A DNA stretch of 64,000 nt from Geomobilimonas luticola (GTDB taxonomy: Bacteria > Desulfobacterota > Desulfuromonadia > Geobacterales > Geobacteraceae). The stretch's first letter is position 1, and every line of letters begins with the position of its first letter. Both the position numbers and the translations under genes were made by a program. Shown here piece after piece: positions 55,651-63,775 of this stretch. The notes below the pieces were generated by a model, which had not been told where the DNA came from, did not search any database, and was given only the letters and a program-made list of their open reading frames with translations. The stretch spans positions 372,001-436,000 of the forward strand of contig NZ_JAHCVK010000001.1 in the NCBI RefSeq assembly GCF_018476905.1, read 5' to 3'.

Positions 55651-55712
55651 TGTGGGTTCCTCTGTGTCTTATGAGTCCTGTTTAGGACCAAGAGGACGTA
55701 GAGGACTCCTAG
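55651..55712. repeat. Intergenic repeat in the hdrC-hdrB gap
   Basis: CCTCTGTGTCTTATGAGTCCT (left; from 55659) and AGGACCAAGAGGACGTAGAG (right; from 55684) form an inverted pair matching at about 18 of 26 positions. Confidence 0.55.
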
Positions 55713-55740
55713 AAAAGCAATAAACCCGGAGAAACCATAA

Positions 55741-56628
55741 GTGCCGACAAAAAACCTGCTGAATTATTCTTACTACCCCGGCTGTTCCCTCCACGCCTCG
55801 GCCAAGGAGTATGACGAGTCCACGAAAGGGGTGTTCAGGGCCCTGCGGATCGGCTTGAAGGAAGTGCCCGACTGGTTCTGCTGCGGCGCCACTCCGGCCC
55901 ACAACGTGGATGAGCTGTTGTCCCTCTCCCTCTGTGCCAAGAACCTCTCCCTCGCCGATAACGTGGAGGGGGACCTGGCGGTGGCCTGCGCCGCCTGTTT
56001 CTCCCGGCTCAAGACCACTCAGCACAAGCTGGCGGAGAACGACATCAAGCGTAAGCAGGTAGAGATCGCCATCGACGGAGCCATCTCCCTGGAGAAGCCG
56101 GTCAAGCATCTGCTGGAGATCCTGGCTAAGGACTACGGCCTGGACCGGCTCGCCGACGCGGTGAAAAAGCCGCTCACCGGCCTGAAGGTCGCCACCTACT
56201 ACGGCTGCTTGCTGACCCGTCCGCCGGAGGTTCCCGAACTGGACTGCGTCGAGGCTCCCACAATCATGGAGAACGTCATCGCCGCCACCGGTGCGGAGCC
56301 AGTTGCCTGGAGCCACCGGCTGGAGTGCTGCGGGGCCAACTTCACCCTGTCGCGTCCCGGCGTGGTCCTCAATCTTTCCAACGAGATCCTCGCTTCGGCC
56401 AAGAGGGCCGGCGCCGACTGCATCATGGTCGCCTGCCCCCTCTGCCACGGCAACCTGGACATCCGCCAGCGGGAGATCGAAGAGGCCAACGGCACCCGCT
56501 ACGACATGCCGGTGTTCTACATGACCCAGCTCCTCGGCCTGGCGGTAGGAGTGCCGGCGGGGAAACTGGGACTCGAAAGCATGATCGTCAACCCGCTGCC
56601 GCTTTTGCGGGAGAAACAACTGCTGTGA
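55741..56628 (+). CDS. hdrB: Heterodisulfide reductase-like subunit B
   Basis: A 295-residue protein with two CCG domains: YYPGCSLHAS with WFCCGATP (Cys47-48), then YYGCLLTRP with LECCGANF and ACPLCHGNLD. In methanogens these Cys bind the unusual noncubane [4Fe-4S] clusters that reduce a disulfide; in bacteria the substrate is unsettled. The GTG at 55741 has GGAG nearby. Confidence 0.93.
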   Translation: MPTKNLLNYSYYPGCSLHASAKEYDESTKGVFRALRIGLKEVPDWFCCGATPAHNVDELLSLSLCAKNLSLADNVEGDLAVACAACFSRLKTTQHKLAENDIKRKQVEIAIDGAISLEKPVKHLLEILAKDYGLDRLADAVKKPLTGLKVATYYGCLLTRPPEVPELDCVEAPTIMENVIAATGAEPVAWSHRLECCGANFTLSRPGVVLNLSNEILASAKRAGADCIMVACPLCHGNLDIRQREIEEANGTRYDMPVFYMTQLLGLAVGVPAGKLGLESMIVNPLPLLREKQLL

Positions 56629-56632
56629 GTCA

Positions 56633-56718
56633 ATTCAACGCAGAGAGACGCAGAGAAAAACTAAATTTTTGAGATTTCAGTGTAAATCCTCTTTCATCAG
56701 CGTTCTTCAGCGTTGAAT
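56633..56718. repeat. GxxExxY-associated repeat, gene-less copy (hdrB-hdrA gap)
   Basis: ATTCAACGCAGAGAGACGCAG (left arm from 56633) pairs with the right arm TCAGCGTTCTTCAGCGTTGA (ending with AT at 56718). The arms are near identical to those flanking the GxxExxY gene at 50547-51017. Confidence 0.75.
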
Positions 56719-56738
56719 AGATTTTTTTGGGGTTTTAA

Positions 56739-58736
56739 ATGTCCAGAATCGGCGTATTTGTCTGCCATTGCGGTGAAAACATCTCCCGGACCGTGGATGT
56801 GGAGCGGGTCGCGGCGGAGATCGGGAAGCTCCCCGGGGTGGCGCTGGCCACCGACTACAAGTACATGTGCTCCGATCCGGGGCAGGGGCTCCTGAAAAAA
56901 GCCATTGCCGAGCACCGGCTGGACGGGCTCGTGGTTGCCGCCTGTTCTCCCCGCATGCACGAGAAGACGTTCCGCAATGCGGCGAAGGCCGCCGGGCTGA
57001 ACCCGTTCCTTTGCGAGATGGCCAACATTCGCGAGCACTGCTCCTGGGTCCACGAGGACCGGGAGGAGGCGACCGCCAAGGCGATCGACATCGTACGGCT
57101 CATGGTGGAGCGGGTGAAGAAGGACAAGGCGCTCCAGCCGATAACCGTTCCCATTACCAAGCGGGCGCTCGTCATCGGCGGAGGCATCGCCGGCATCCAG
57201 GCGGCCCTGGATATCGCCGACTGCGGCCACCAGGTGCTCCTGGTGGAGCGGGAGCCCTCCATCGGCGGGCACATGGCCCAGCTCTCCGAGACCTTCCCCA
57301 CCCTGGACTGCTCCCAGTGCATCATGACCCCCAAGATGGTGGACGTGGCCAACCACCCCAACATCACCCTGCACACCTGGTCCGAAATCGAGAACGTCGA
57401 CGGCTATATCGGCAACTTTCAGGTCACCATCCGGAAAAAGGCCCGCTCCGTGGACATGGACAAGTGCACCGGCTGCGGCGTCTGCATGGCAAAGTGTCCC
57501 CAGAAGAAGATCAAGAGCACGTTCGACCGCGGCCTCGGCACCCGGCCGGCCATCTATGTCCCGTTCCCCCAGGCGGTTCCCAACACCCCGGTCATCGACC
57601 GGGAGAACTGCACGTACTTCAAGTCGGGCAAGTGCGGGGTCTGCGCCAAGGTCTGCGGTCCCGGCGCCGTCGACTATGACCAGCAGGACGAGCTGATCAC
57701 CGAACCGGTGGGGGCCATCGTCGTCGCCACCGGATTCGAGCTCTATACCATCAACGAAAAACCGAAGGGCTCCCCCATCAAGGGGTATGGGGAGTTCGGC
57801 CACGGCACCATCCCCGATGTTATCGACGGGATGACCTTCGAGCGGCTCGCCTCGGCCAGCGGCCCCACCGGCGGCAAGATCCTCCGCCCTTCCGACGGCA
57901 GGGAGCCGAAGCAGGTGGTCTTTGTCCAGTGCGTCGGATCACGGGCACGGGAGAAGGGGATATCCTACTGCTCCAAGGTCTGCTGCATGTACACCGCCAA
58001 GCACACCATGCTCTACAAGCACAAGGTCCACGACGGACAGGCCTACGTCTTCTTCATGGACGCCCGTACCCCGGGAAAGAGCTACGACGAGTTCTGGCGC
58101 CGGGCGGTGGAGGAAGAGGAAGCGGTCTACATCCGCGGCATGGTCTCCCGCCTCTACCAGAAGGGAGACAAGATCGTGGTCATGGGGAGCGACATCTCCG
58201 TGGGGGTCCAGGTGGAGATCGAGGCGGACCTCGTGGTCCTCGCCACGGCGGTCCAGCCACGGCAAGGAGCCGATGCCTTGGCCCAGAAGCTCGGCATCTC
58301 CTACGACACGTACAATTTCTATTCCGAGGCCCACGCCAAGCTGAAGCCGGTGGAGTGCGCCACCGCCGGGATCTACCTCGCCGGCGCCTGCCAGGGACCG
58401 AAGGATATCCCGGATACCGTCTCCCAGGCCTCTGCCGCTGCGGCCAAGGTGATGACCCTGTTCTCCAGGGATCAGCTTGAACGGGAGCCGATCGTGGCGC
58501 GGGTCAACGAGAGAAACTGCGTCGCCTGCTTCTACTGCAAGAAGGTCTGCCCCTACGGCGCCGTGGAGGAGAAGGAGATCCGCGACCGGCAGGGGAACCT
58601 GGTACGGGTCGTGGCCTACGTCAACCCCGGCGTCTGCGGCGGCTGCGGTACCTGCCAGGCCACCTGCCCCTCCAAGTCCGTGGAGTTGGAGGGGTATACG
58701 GACGAGCAGGTCATGGCGATGATCGAGGCGCTGTGA
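56739..58736 (+). CDS. hdrA: Heterodisulfide reductase-like subunit A
   Basis: A 665-residue FAD and iron-sulfur protein, the electron-bifurcating hub of Hdr complexes. The FAD loop VIGGGIAG is at residues 145-152. Clusters are indicated by FPTLDCSQC, CTGCGVCMAKC (about 245-255), CTYFKSGKCGVCAKVC and two C-terminal ferredoxin sites (CVACFYCKKVC and CGGCGTCQATC). An N-terminal Cys segment (VCHCGENI) matches HdrA. Position between hdrB and the flxD-type gene fits the FlxABCD-HdrABC group. Confidence 0.94.
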   Translation: MSRIGVFVCHCGENISRTVDVERVAAEIGKLPGVALATDYKYMCSDPGQGLLKKAIAEHRLDGLVVAACSPRMHEKTFRNAAKAAGLNPFLCEMANIREHCSWVHEDREEATAKAIDIVRLMVERVKKDKALQPITVPITKRALVIGGGIAGIQAALDIADCGHQVLLVEREPSIGGHMAQLSETFPTLDCSQCIMTPKMVDVANHPNITLHTWSEIENVDGYIGNFQVTIRKKARSVDMDKCTGCGVCMAKCPQKKIKSTFDRGLGTRPAIYVPFPQAVPNTPVIDRENCTYFKSGKCGVCAKVCGPGAVDYDQQDELITEPVGAIVVATGFELYTINEKPKGSPIKGYGEFGHGTIPDVIDGMTFERLASASGPTGGKILRPSDGREPKQVVFVQCVGSRAREKGISYCSKVCCMYTAKHTMLYKHKVHDGQAYVFFMDARTPGKSYDEFWRRAVEEEEAVYIRGMVSRLYQKGDKIVVMGSDISVGVQVEIEADLVVLATAVQPRQGADALAQKLGISYDTYNFYSEAHAKLKPVECATAGIYLAGACQGPKDIPDTVSQASAAAAKVMTLFSRDQLEREPIVARVNERNCVACFYCKKVCPYGAVEEKEIRDRQGNLVRVVAYVNPGVCGGCGTCQATCPSKSVELEGYTDEQVMAMIEAL

Positions 58737-58741
58737 ACCAT

Positions 58742-58873
58742 GAATTAAACGCAGAGAGACGCGGGAAAACCGATTTACGCAGTTGGGTCGGCAACGGCCT
58801 TGGTGCAAAACAGGCTATTTTTTAAAGTTTTCCCGTGTTAATCCATATAAATCCGCGTCCTTCTGTGTTGAAT
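58742..58873. repeat. GxxExxY-associated repeat, gene-less copy (hdrA-flxD gap)
   Basis: GAATTAAACGCAGAGAGACGC (left, from 58742) pairs with CGCGTCCTTCTGTGTTGAAT (right, ending 58873). Inner parts (GGGAAAACCGATTT and AAGTTTTCCCGTG) pair too. Confidence 0.72.
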
Positions 58874-58886
58874 AAAAAGGGTTATT

Positions 58887-59387
58887 ATGCACGAAACCAA
58901 AGAAAAACATGACTTCGAGCCCAAGATAGTTGCCTTTGTCTGCACTTGGTGCACCTATGCGGGGGCGGACCTGGCCGGGACGAGCCGGCTCCATTACCCG
59001 AGCAATGTCAGGGTCCTCAAGTTCCCCTGTACCGGGCGGATCGACCCTGTCTTCATCCTCCGTGCCTTCCAGCGGGGCGCTGACGGGGTGCTGGTCTCCG
59101 GCTGCCATCCCGGCGACTGCCACTACATGGCGGGGAATCTCCACGCCCGGCGCCGGTTCGCGGCTTTCCGGGGGCTCCTGGACTTCGTCGGGGTCGACCT
59201 GAACCGCCTCCAGTTCTCCTGGGTCTCGGCGGCCGAAGGGGGAAAGTGGGTGGAGGTGGTGACCGACCTGACGGAACGGATCCGTGCCATGGGGCCGATG
59301 GAAGAATTCAAGGCGCTGGAGACGGAGGAGTGCTGGTCGGGTGAGCTGAACAGTCCGGAACTGCAGGAAGCGTACAACAACATCTAG
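58887..59387 (+). CDS. flxD: MvhD/FlxD-like iron-sulfur subunit
   Basis: A 166-residue protein of the MvhD family that connects an electron donor to HdrA. The cysteines are Cys19 and Cys22 (VCTWCTYAGAD), Cys48 (FPCTGR), and Cys73/Cys78 in the hallmark SGCHPGDCHY. All ligands are Cys; no selenocysteine codon is visible though selB is nearby. Confidence 0.9.
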   Translation: MHETKEKHDFEPKIVAFVCTWCTYAGADLAGTSRLHYPSNVRVLKFPCTGRIDPVFILRAFQRGADGVLVSGCHPGDCHYMAGNLHARRRFAAFRGLLDFVGVDLNRLQFSWVSAAEGGKWVEVVTDLTERIRAMGPMEEFKALETEECWSGELNSPELQEAYNNI

Positions 59388-59490
59388 AAACAGGACGCGG
59401 ATTACAGCGAAAAAGGCGGATTTTAAAATATCAGTATTGGCTTGATCCGCAGATATCCAATTTTTTCGCTTATTCCGCGTTCCATAAAAA
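59388..59490. repeat. Inverted repeat in the flxD-Fe-S gap, GACGCGGATT type
   Basis: The left arm starts AAACAGGACGCGGATTACAG and continues CGAAAAAGGCGGAT; the right arm has ATCCGC, TTTTTTCGCTTATTCCGCG and TTCC, ending near 59483. It is a looser relative of the GxxExxY-associated type. Confidence 0.6.
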
Positions 59491-59503
59491 GGTTTCGATT
59501 TCT

Positions 59504-60451
59504 ATGAACAGTACGGCACAAAAATTAGAAACATCTACCCCCATCGACACCTCCTGCTATGCCGACGTCACCGATGCGATCCGGAAGGAAGCGGCCCGGA
59601 TCCTGGCCGACGGGACGGTAACGGCGGTGGTGGGGTACAAGGCCGGCCGCCGGGCCGGAACCACCATGCCGGCCATCGTTACTGATCCGGCCGAGGCCGG
59701 CGGGCTGATCTTCTCCCCTGCCTGCGTCAACAACCTTGCCCTTTACCTCACCAAGGCGAAGAAGGACGTGGTCAAAAAGGGGCGTATCGCCATCGTCGCC
59801 AAGGGGTGCGACATGCGCGCACTGGCCGGCCTCATGGGTGAGTCCCAGATCAAACGGGAGGAGATATTCATCATCGGCGTGGTCTGCGCCGGGGTGAAGG
59901 GGAGCGGGGCCGTGAACAGCGAACCGCTCACCACCGGGAACCTCGCCCGGAAGTGCCGGGAATGCACCGTCCGCACCCCGGAGGGTGCCGACCTTGTTGC
60001 CGGGACCATGCCGTCACTGCCGGAACTGACGCCGGTGGAGGCCCTTGAGATGGCCCGACTGGAGGCGATGACCCCCGCGGAGCGCTGGGCGTTCTGGAAG
60101 GAGCAGTTTTCCCGCTGCGTGCGCTGCATGGCCTGTCGCCAGGTCTGCCCCTTCTGTTACTGCGAACAGTGCCTCTGTGACAAGAACCGCCCCCAGGCTG
60201 TGGAGAGCACTCCCCGGCCGGCAGGGAACATGGCCTGGCACATCGTCCGCGCCATGCACCTGGCGGGGCGCTGCGCCGGCTGCGCCGAGTGCGAGCGGGT
60301 CTGCCCCATGGAGATCCCCCTGAACCTCCTCAACCGGAAGATGGCACTGGAGATGAAGGAGCTGTACGGATTCGAGGCGGGACTAGCCCCCCAGGAAAAA
60401 GGGCCGCTGAGCAGTTATAAGGAAGACGACGACCAGAGTTTCATCAAGTAG
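59504..60451 (+). CDS. Flx-type Fe-S protein with FrhB-like N-terminus
   Basis: A 315-residue cytoplasmic electron carrier. The N-terminal half (TAVVGYKAGRRAGTTMP, IAIVAKGCDMRALAGLM) resembles the FrhB/coenzyme F420 hydrogenase beta fold. Two ferredoxin-type sites follow: CVRCMACRQVCPFC, with extra Cys in CEQCLC, and CAGCAECERVC. In the Flx-Hdr group such a subunit passes electrons from the flavin subunit. I do not assign the letter B or C. Confidence 0.82.
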   Translation: MNSTAQKLETSTPIDTSCYADVTDAIRKEAARILADGTVTAVVGYKAGRRAGTTMPAIVTDPAEAGGLIFSPACVNNLALYLTKAKKDVVKKGRIAIVAKGCDMRALAGLMGESQIKREEIFIIGVVCAGVKGSGAVNSEPLTTGNLARKCRECTVRTPEGADLVAGTMPSLPELTPVEALEMARLEAMTPAERWAFWKEQFSRCVRCMACRQVCPFCYCEQCLCDKNRPQAVESTPRPAGNMAWHIVRAMHLAGRCAGCAECERVCPMEIPLNLLNRKMALEMKELYGFEAGLAPQEKGPLSSYKEDDDQSFIK

Positions 60452-60470
60452 CAAAACTCCTGACCGGAGC

Positions 60471-60512
60471 CCCATGGGTCCCATAGGTCTCACAGGTCCC
60501 ATGGGACAAATC
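60471..60512. repeat. Intergenic repeat, CCCATAGGTCTCA type
   Basis: Contains CCCATGGG (60471-60478), CCCATAGGTCTCA (60480-60492, exact match to 28041-28053) and the perfect palindrome GTCCCATGGGAC (60496-60507). Sits between the two Fe-S genes. Confidence 0.6.
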
Positions 60513-60526
60513 CTAAGCGAGATATT

Positions 60527-61567
60527 ATGTCGAAAATGATTACCGAACAGAACCTCCGCCTCCTCATCGACACCCTCGTGAAAGAGGGCGCCCGGGTGGT
60601 TGGTCCCAGACAGGCCGGGGCCATGACCCTCTACGAACCGCTGACGAAGGGGGACGACCTAGTCCTGGACCAGCTGCCGCGCCGTTCCGCCAAGGAGGCG
60701 TTCTTCCCCGTCTGCGAGACCATCCTCTCCTTCGAGAGAAAAGAGGGGAAGACGACCGTGCAGGACGTGGATGTCTGCACCGTTCCGGAGACGGTGCTGA
60801 TCGGTGCCCGCCCCTGCGATGCGGCGGCGCCGGGCATTCTCGATGCGGTCTTTTCCTGGGACTATAAGGATGAATTCTTCCTGGAGCGGCGGCGCCGGAC
60901 TACCATTATCGGCCTTGCCTGCACGAAAGCCGACGACGCCTGCTTCTGCACGGCGGTGGGGCTTTCCCCTGCCGAGATGAAGGGAGCCGACCTCTTCCTG
61001 ACGCCGCTGGAAGGTGGGGGATATGCCTGTGAGGCGCCGACGGAGAAGGGAGAGCGCCTCATGGCCCGTCACCCCCAGCTCTTTGACGATGCGGGCAACG
61101 CAAAACCCCTCCCCTTGGCGGAGCCGGCAGTGGAGAAGCTCGACCTGCAGAAGATCAAGGCATGGCTCGACGGCAACTTCGAGAGCCCCCTCTGGTACGG
61201 CATTGCCGACCGGTGCGCCGGCTGCGGCGCCTGCGCCTTCCTCTGTCCCGCCTGTCACTGTTTCGACATCAACGACGAGGGGACCGCCGACAAAGGAGAG
61301 CGCCGCAAACACTGGGACGCCTGCGGCTTCGGCAAGTTCACCAACCACGCCTCCGGCCACAATCCGCGGGACATCCAGAACAAGCGCTACCGCAACCGGA
61401 TCATGCACAAGTTCAAATACTACGACGACAAGTTCGGCCAGACCCTCTGCACCGGCTGCGGCCGCTGCATCCGCCACTGCCCGGTCGGGATTGACATCTA
61501 CGCGGTCATCGAAGAGATCAACAAGATGGGGGCCAGGGACCAGGGACCGGGGACCGGTAAAGACTAA
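60527..61567 (+). CDS. Flx-type Fe-S protein, sulfhydrogenase-beta/AsrA-like
   Basis: A 346-residue protein. The N-terminal domain (ARVVGPRQAGAMTLYEPL, VLIGARPCDAAAPGILD) matches the HydB/AsrA pattern and has its own Cys set (ACTKADDACFC). C-terminal ferredoxin sites are CAGCGACAFLCPAC and CTGCGRCIRHC. The last 12 residues (ARDQGPGTGKD) are encoded by a GGGACCAGGGACCGG repeat that continues into the gap, so the native stop was probably lost or moved. Confidence 0.84.
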   Translation: MSKMITEQNLRLLIDTLVKEGARVVGPRQAGAMTLYEPLTKGDDLVLDQLPRRSAKEAFFPVCETILSFERKEGKTTVQDVDVCTVPETVLIGARPCDAAAPGILDAVFSWDYKDEFFLERRRRTTIIGLACTKADDACFCTAVGLSPAEMKGADLFLTPLEGGGYACEAPTEKGERLMARHPQLFDDAGNAKPLPLAEPAVEKLDLQKIKAWLDGNFESPLWYGIADRCAGCGACAFLCPACHCFDINDEGTADKGERRKHWDACGFGKFTNHASGHNPRDIQNKRYRNRIMHKFKYYDDKFGQTLCTGCGRCIRHCPVGIDIYAVIEEINKMGARDQGPGTGKD

Positions 61568-61644
61568 GAAAGGACCAGGGTATCAAGGGAATTAGGATTG
61601 GTAAGGTTTTCCCGGTCCCCAATTCCCGGTCCCCGATCACGGAT
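61532..61644. repeat. Repeat overlapping the gene end and gap before flxA
   Basis: The left arm (GGCCAGGGACCAGGGACCGG from 61531-61550) lies inside the coding region; the right arm (CCCGGTCCCCAATTCCCGG, from 61611) ends with GATCACGGATTTT before ATG. Same style as 20226-20294. Confidence 0.65.
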
Positions 61645-61647
61645 TTT

Positions 61648-62493
61648 ATGTGCGACCACGGTAAAAACATCTACATGCCCCATCTCGCCACCATCGAGGC
61701 GATGCACGACGAGACCTCCGACATTCGGAGTTTCCGGCTGGTATTCCAGGACGAGCAGGTACGGGAGAACTTCACCTTCCGGGCCGGCCAGTTCGCCGAG
61801 TACTCCGCCTTCGGGGCCGGCGAGTCCACCTTCTGCATCGCCTCGTCCCCCACGAGGAAGGGGTACATCGAGTGCTGCTTCCGCTCCGTCGGGCGGGTGA
61901 CCGACGCCCTCCGCTCTCTGGAGGTGGGGGACACCGTCGGCGTCCGCGGCCCCTACGGCAACTCCTTCCCCATCGAGGAGTTCTACGGGAAGAACCTGGT
62001 CTTCGTGGCCGGGGGGATCGCCCTGCCGCCGCTCCGGACGGTGATCTGGAACTGCCTGGACCTGCGGGACAAGTTCGGCGACATCACCATCGTCTACGGC
62101 GCCCGCTCGGAGGCGGACCTGGTCTACAAGCACGAACTGAAGGAGTGGGAGGAGCGGAGCGACGTGAACCTGGTCAAGACCGTGGATCCCGGCGGTAATG
62201 GCCCCACCTGGGACGGCAAGGTCGGCTTCGTGCCGACCATCCTGGAGGAGGCGGCCCCTGCTGCTGCCAACACCATCGCCCTGGTCTGCGGCCCCCCCAT
62301 CATGATCAAGTTCACCCTTCCCGTACTGGAGAAGCTCGGCTTCGCCGACGAGGCGATCTACACCACCCTGGAGAACCGGATGAAGTGCGGTCTGGGGAAG
62401 TGCGGCCGCTGCAACGTGGGCAATGTCTACGTCTGCAAGGACGGGCCGGTCTTTACGGCGAAGCAGGTGAAGGCCATGCCCCAGGAGTTCTGA
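61648..62493 (+). CDS. flxA: FAD/NAD(P)-binding oxidoreductase, FlxA-like
   Basis: A 281-residue ferredoxin-NADP+ reductase-fold protein of the HydG/AsrB/PyrK type. RAGQFAEYSAFGAGESTFCIASSP binds FAD, FVAGGIALPPLRTVIW the NAD(P), CGPPIMI is conserved, and the C-terminal MKCGLGKCGRCNVG gives a [2Fe-2S] site. It likely feeds NADH electrons into the Hdr complex. A terminator follows 27 bases after its stop. Confidence 0.88.
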   Translation: MCDHGKNIYMPHLATIEAMHDETSDIRSFRLVFQDEQVRENFTFRAGQFAEYSAFGAGESTFCIASSPTRKGYIECCFRSVGRVTDALRSLEVGDTVGVRGPYGNSFPIEEFYGKNLVFVAGGIALPPLRTVIWNCLDLRDKFGDITIVYGARSEADLVYKHELKEWEERSDVNLVKTVDPGGNGPTWDGKVGFVPTILEEAAPAAANTIALVCGPPIMIKFTLPVLEKLGFADEAIYTTLENRMKCGLGKCGRCNVGNVYVCKDGPVFTAKQVKAMPQEF

Positions 62494-62520
62494 GCTTCAC
62501 CGGGGGGTAGAGAAAATGGA

Positions 62521-62549
62521 GGGTCCGGCAGATTGCCGGGCCCTTTTTT
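62521..62549 (+). terminator. Terminator of the hdr-flx operon
   Basis: GGGTCCGGCA (62521-62530) pairs with TGCCGGGCCC (62534-62543, one G-U), followed by six T. Confidence 0.93.
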
Positions 62550-62677
62550 GTAAAATCGCACTTTTTGACCTGGCTCAAAGAAAATATTCTGCAAGCTGCT
62601 AAGGTTGATGGCAGGATAGAGAGCAAGGGGATGCCCCGCCGGTAATTTTCGGGGGTATTGCCCATGGGAGGTGTGGT

Positions 62678-62761
62678 ATGGAACTTGTTGTGGCCGTCAT
62701 GGCGGGGATATGGTCGTTGTTCATCGCGCTGTCGTTCTGCCCGTTGCGACGGGAACGGTGA
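62678..62761 (+). CDS. Possible 27-residue membrane peptide
   Basis: A short ORF, MELVVAVMAGIWSLFIALSF followed by CPLRRER, a single hydrophobic helix with a basic end, as in small membrane proteins. GGGAGG lies 7 bases before the ATG. It precedes the CcsA-like gene by 86 bases in the same direction. Coding is not proven. Confidence 0.45.
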   Translation: MELVVAVMAGIWSLFIALSFCPLRRER

Positions 62762-62847
62762 GAAACGACCGTTTTTTCTTGACCGTCCTGCTTCTCCGGT
62801 TATAGTGATGTCGGCTGAATTATTCCCGGTGTGGCAGGTGAATCCCG

Positions 62848-63567
62848 ATGAAATGGCTTCTTCTTCTTTCCAGTTCCCTCTACCTGTTCGGCGGCTTCCG
62901 GCGGCCGTTCCTGATTGCCGGGCTGGCGGCCGAACTTGCCTACCTGGCCCTGCGCGCCCAGGAGTTGGGGCGGCTACCGCTGGTCGGACCCCACGATACC
63001 CTCGTCTTTTTCTCCGCCTCCATAGCTCTCATGGCGCTCCCCTTCCTCTTTGCCGCCCCCCTGCGGCAATCCGACCGGTTTAACTGGCTGACCGGCTTCA
63101 CTGCGGCCCTCTTTGCCCTCCTAGCCCTTCCGTTCAGAAGCTTCAACATGCCGCTGCCGCCGATACTGGACATATTCTGGTTCGAACTCCACGTGGCGCT
63201 TGCCTTTTTCGCCTATGCCCTGTTCGCCATCGGTGCCCTGCTCGGAGGCCTGTTCCTGTCGCGGAACGAGCGGCCGCTCCTCGATCTCCAGTACCGGGCC
63301 GCGTTGGTGGGATACACGTTTTTCTCCGCCTCCATGGTGTCGGGGGGGATATGGGGGTACTACGCCTGGGGGACCTACTGGCTCTGGACCCCTAAGGAGC
63401 TCTGGACCTCCATCCTCTGGCTCTTCTATGCCCTCTACCTCCACATCCGGCTCAAAGGTCCCCAGTGGGAACGGGCCGTGGCCTGGGGGGGGATCGTCGG
63501 CTTCGGTGTGACCCTCTTCACCTATCTCGGGGTGAGCATGCTGATGAAGAGTTCCCACAGTTTCTGA
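62848..63567 (+). CDS. CcsA/CcmC-like cytochrome c biogenesis protein
   Basis: A 239-residue membrane protein with about seven or eight membrane segments. The tryptophan-rich heme-handling motif WGYYAWGTYWLWTPKELWTS is characteristic of the CcsA/CcmC/CcmF group that delivers heme to apocytochromes. It lacks an adjacent ResB-like gene. A terminator follows. Confidence 0.88.
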   Translation: MKWLLLLSSSLYLFGGFRRPFLIAGLAAELAYLALRAQELGRLPLVGPHDTLVFFSASIALMALPFLFAAPLRQSDRFNWLTGFTAALFALLALPFRSFNMPLPPILDIFWFELHVALAFFAYALFAIGALLGGLFLSRNERPLLDLQYRAALVGYTFFSASMVSGGIWGYYAWGTYWLWTPKELWTSILWLFYALYLHIRLKGPQWERAVAWGGIVGFGVTLFTYLGVSMLMKSSHSF

Positions 63568-63592
63568 AAAACCGCCGGGCCGATGCAAATAA

Positions 63593-63627
63593 AAAAAGGG
63601 AGCGACCAAATGGTCACTCCCTTTTTG
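63593..63627. terminator. Bidirectional terminator after the CcsA-like gene
   Basis: AAAAAGGGAG and GACC (63593-63607) pair with GGTC and CTCCCTTTTT (63611-63626), with A- and T-runs at both ends; it can serve this gene and, on the minus strand, groEL. Confidence 0.85.
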
Positions 63628-63656
63628 TATGTTATACGTGGGTTCAGGAACGAGGA

Positions 63657-63756
63657 TTTTACCCTTCTGGCAAGGCTGTCGAGGGTCCATGCGGAGGCGT
63701 ACTGGAAGTACGCCGCACAAATGGGCACGAAGACTTACGCAGCCAGAGGGGTAAAA
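63657..63756. repeat. Intergenic inverted repeat downstream of groEL
   Basis: Arms TTTTACCCTTCTGGC (63657-63671) and GCCAGAGGGGTAAAA (63742-63756) have one mismatch. Inside are AAGGCTGTCGAGGG (63672-63685), a GGCGTACT-GGA-AGTACGCC hairpin (63696-63714) and CGAAGACTTACGCAG (63728-63742). These blocks are shared, reversed, with 36789-36951. Confidence 0.82.
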
Positions 63757-63775
63757 GACCGTTCCCCTGGCAGAA

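Noticed and set aside
62658-63083. 141-codon plus-strand ORF overlapping the CcsA-like gene
   Set aside because: Out-of-frame shadow of the CcsA-like gene start; the 27-residue ORF in another frame has the better ribosome site.
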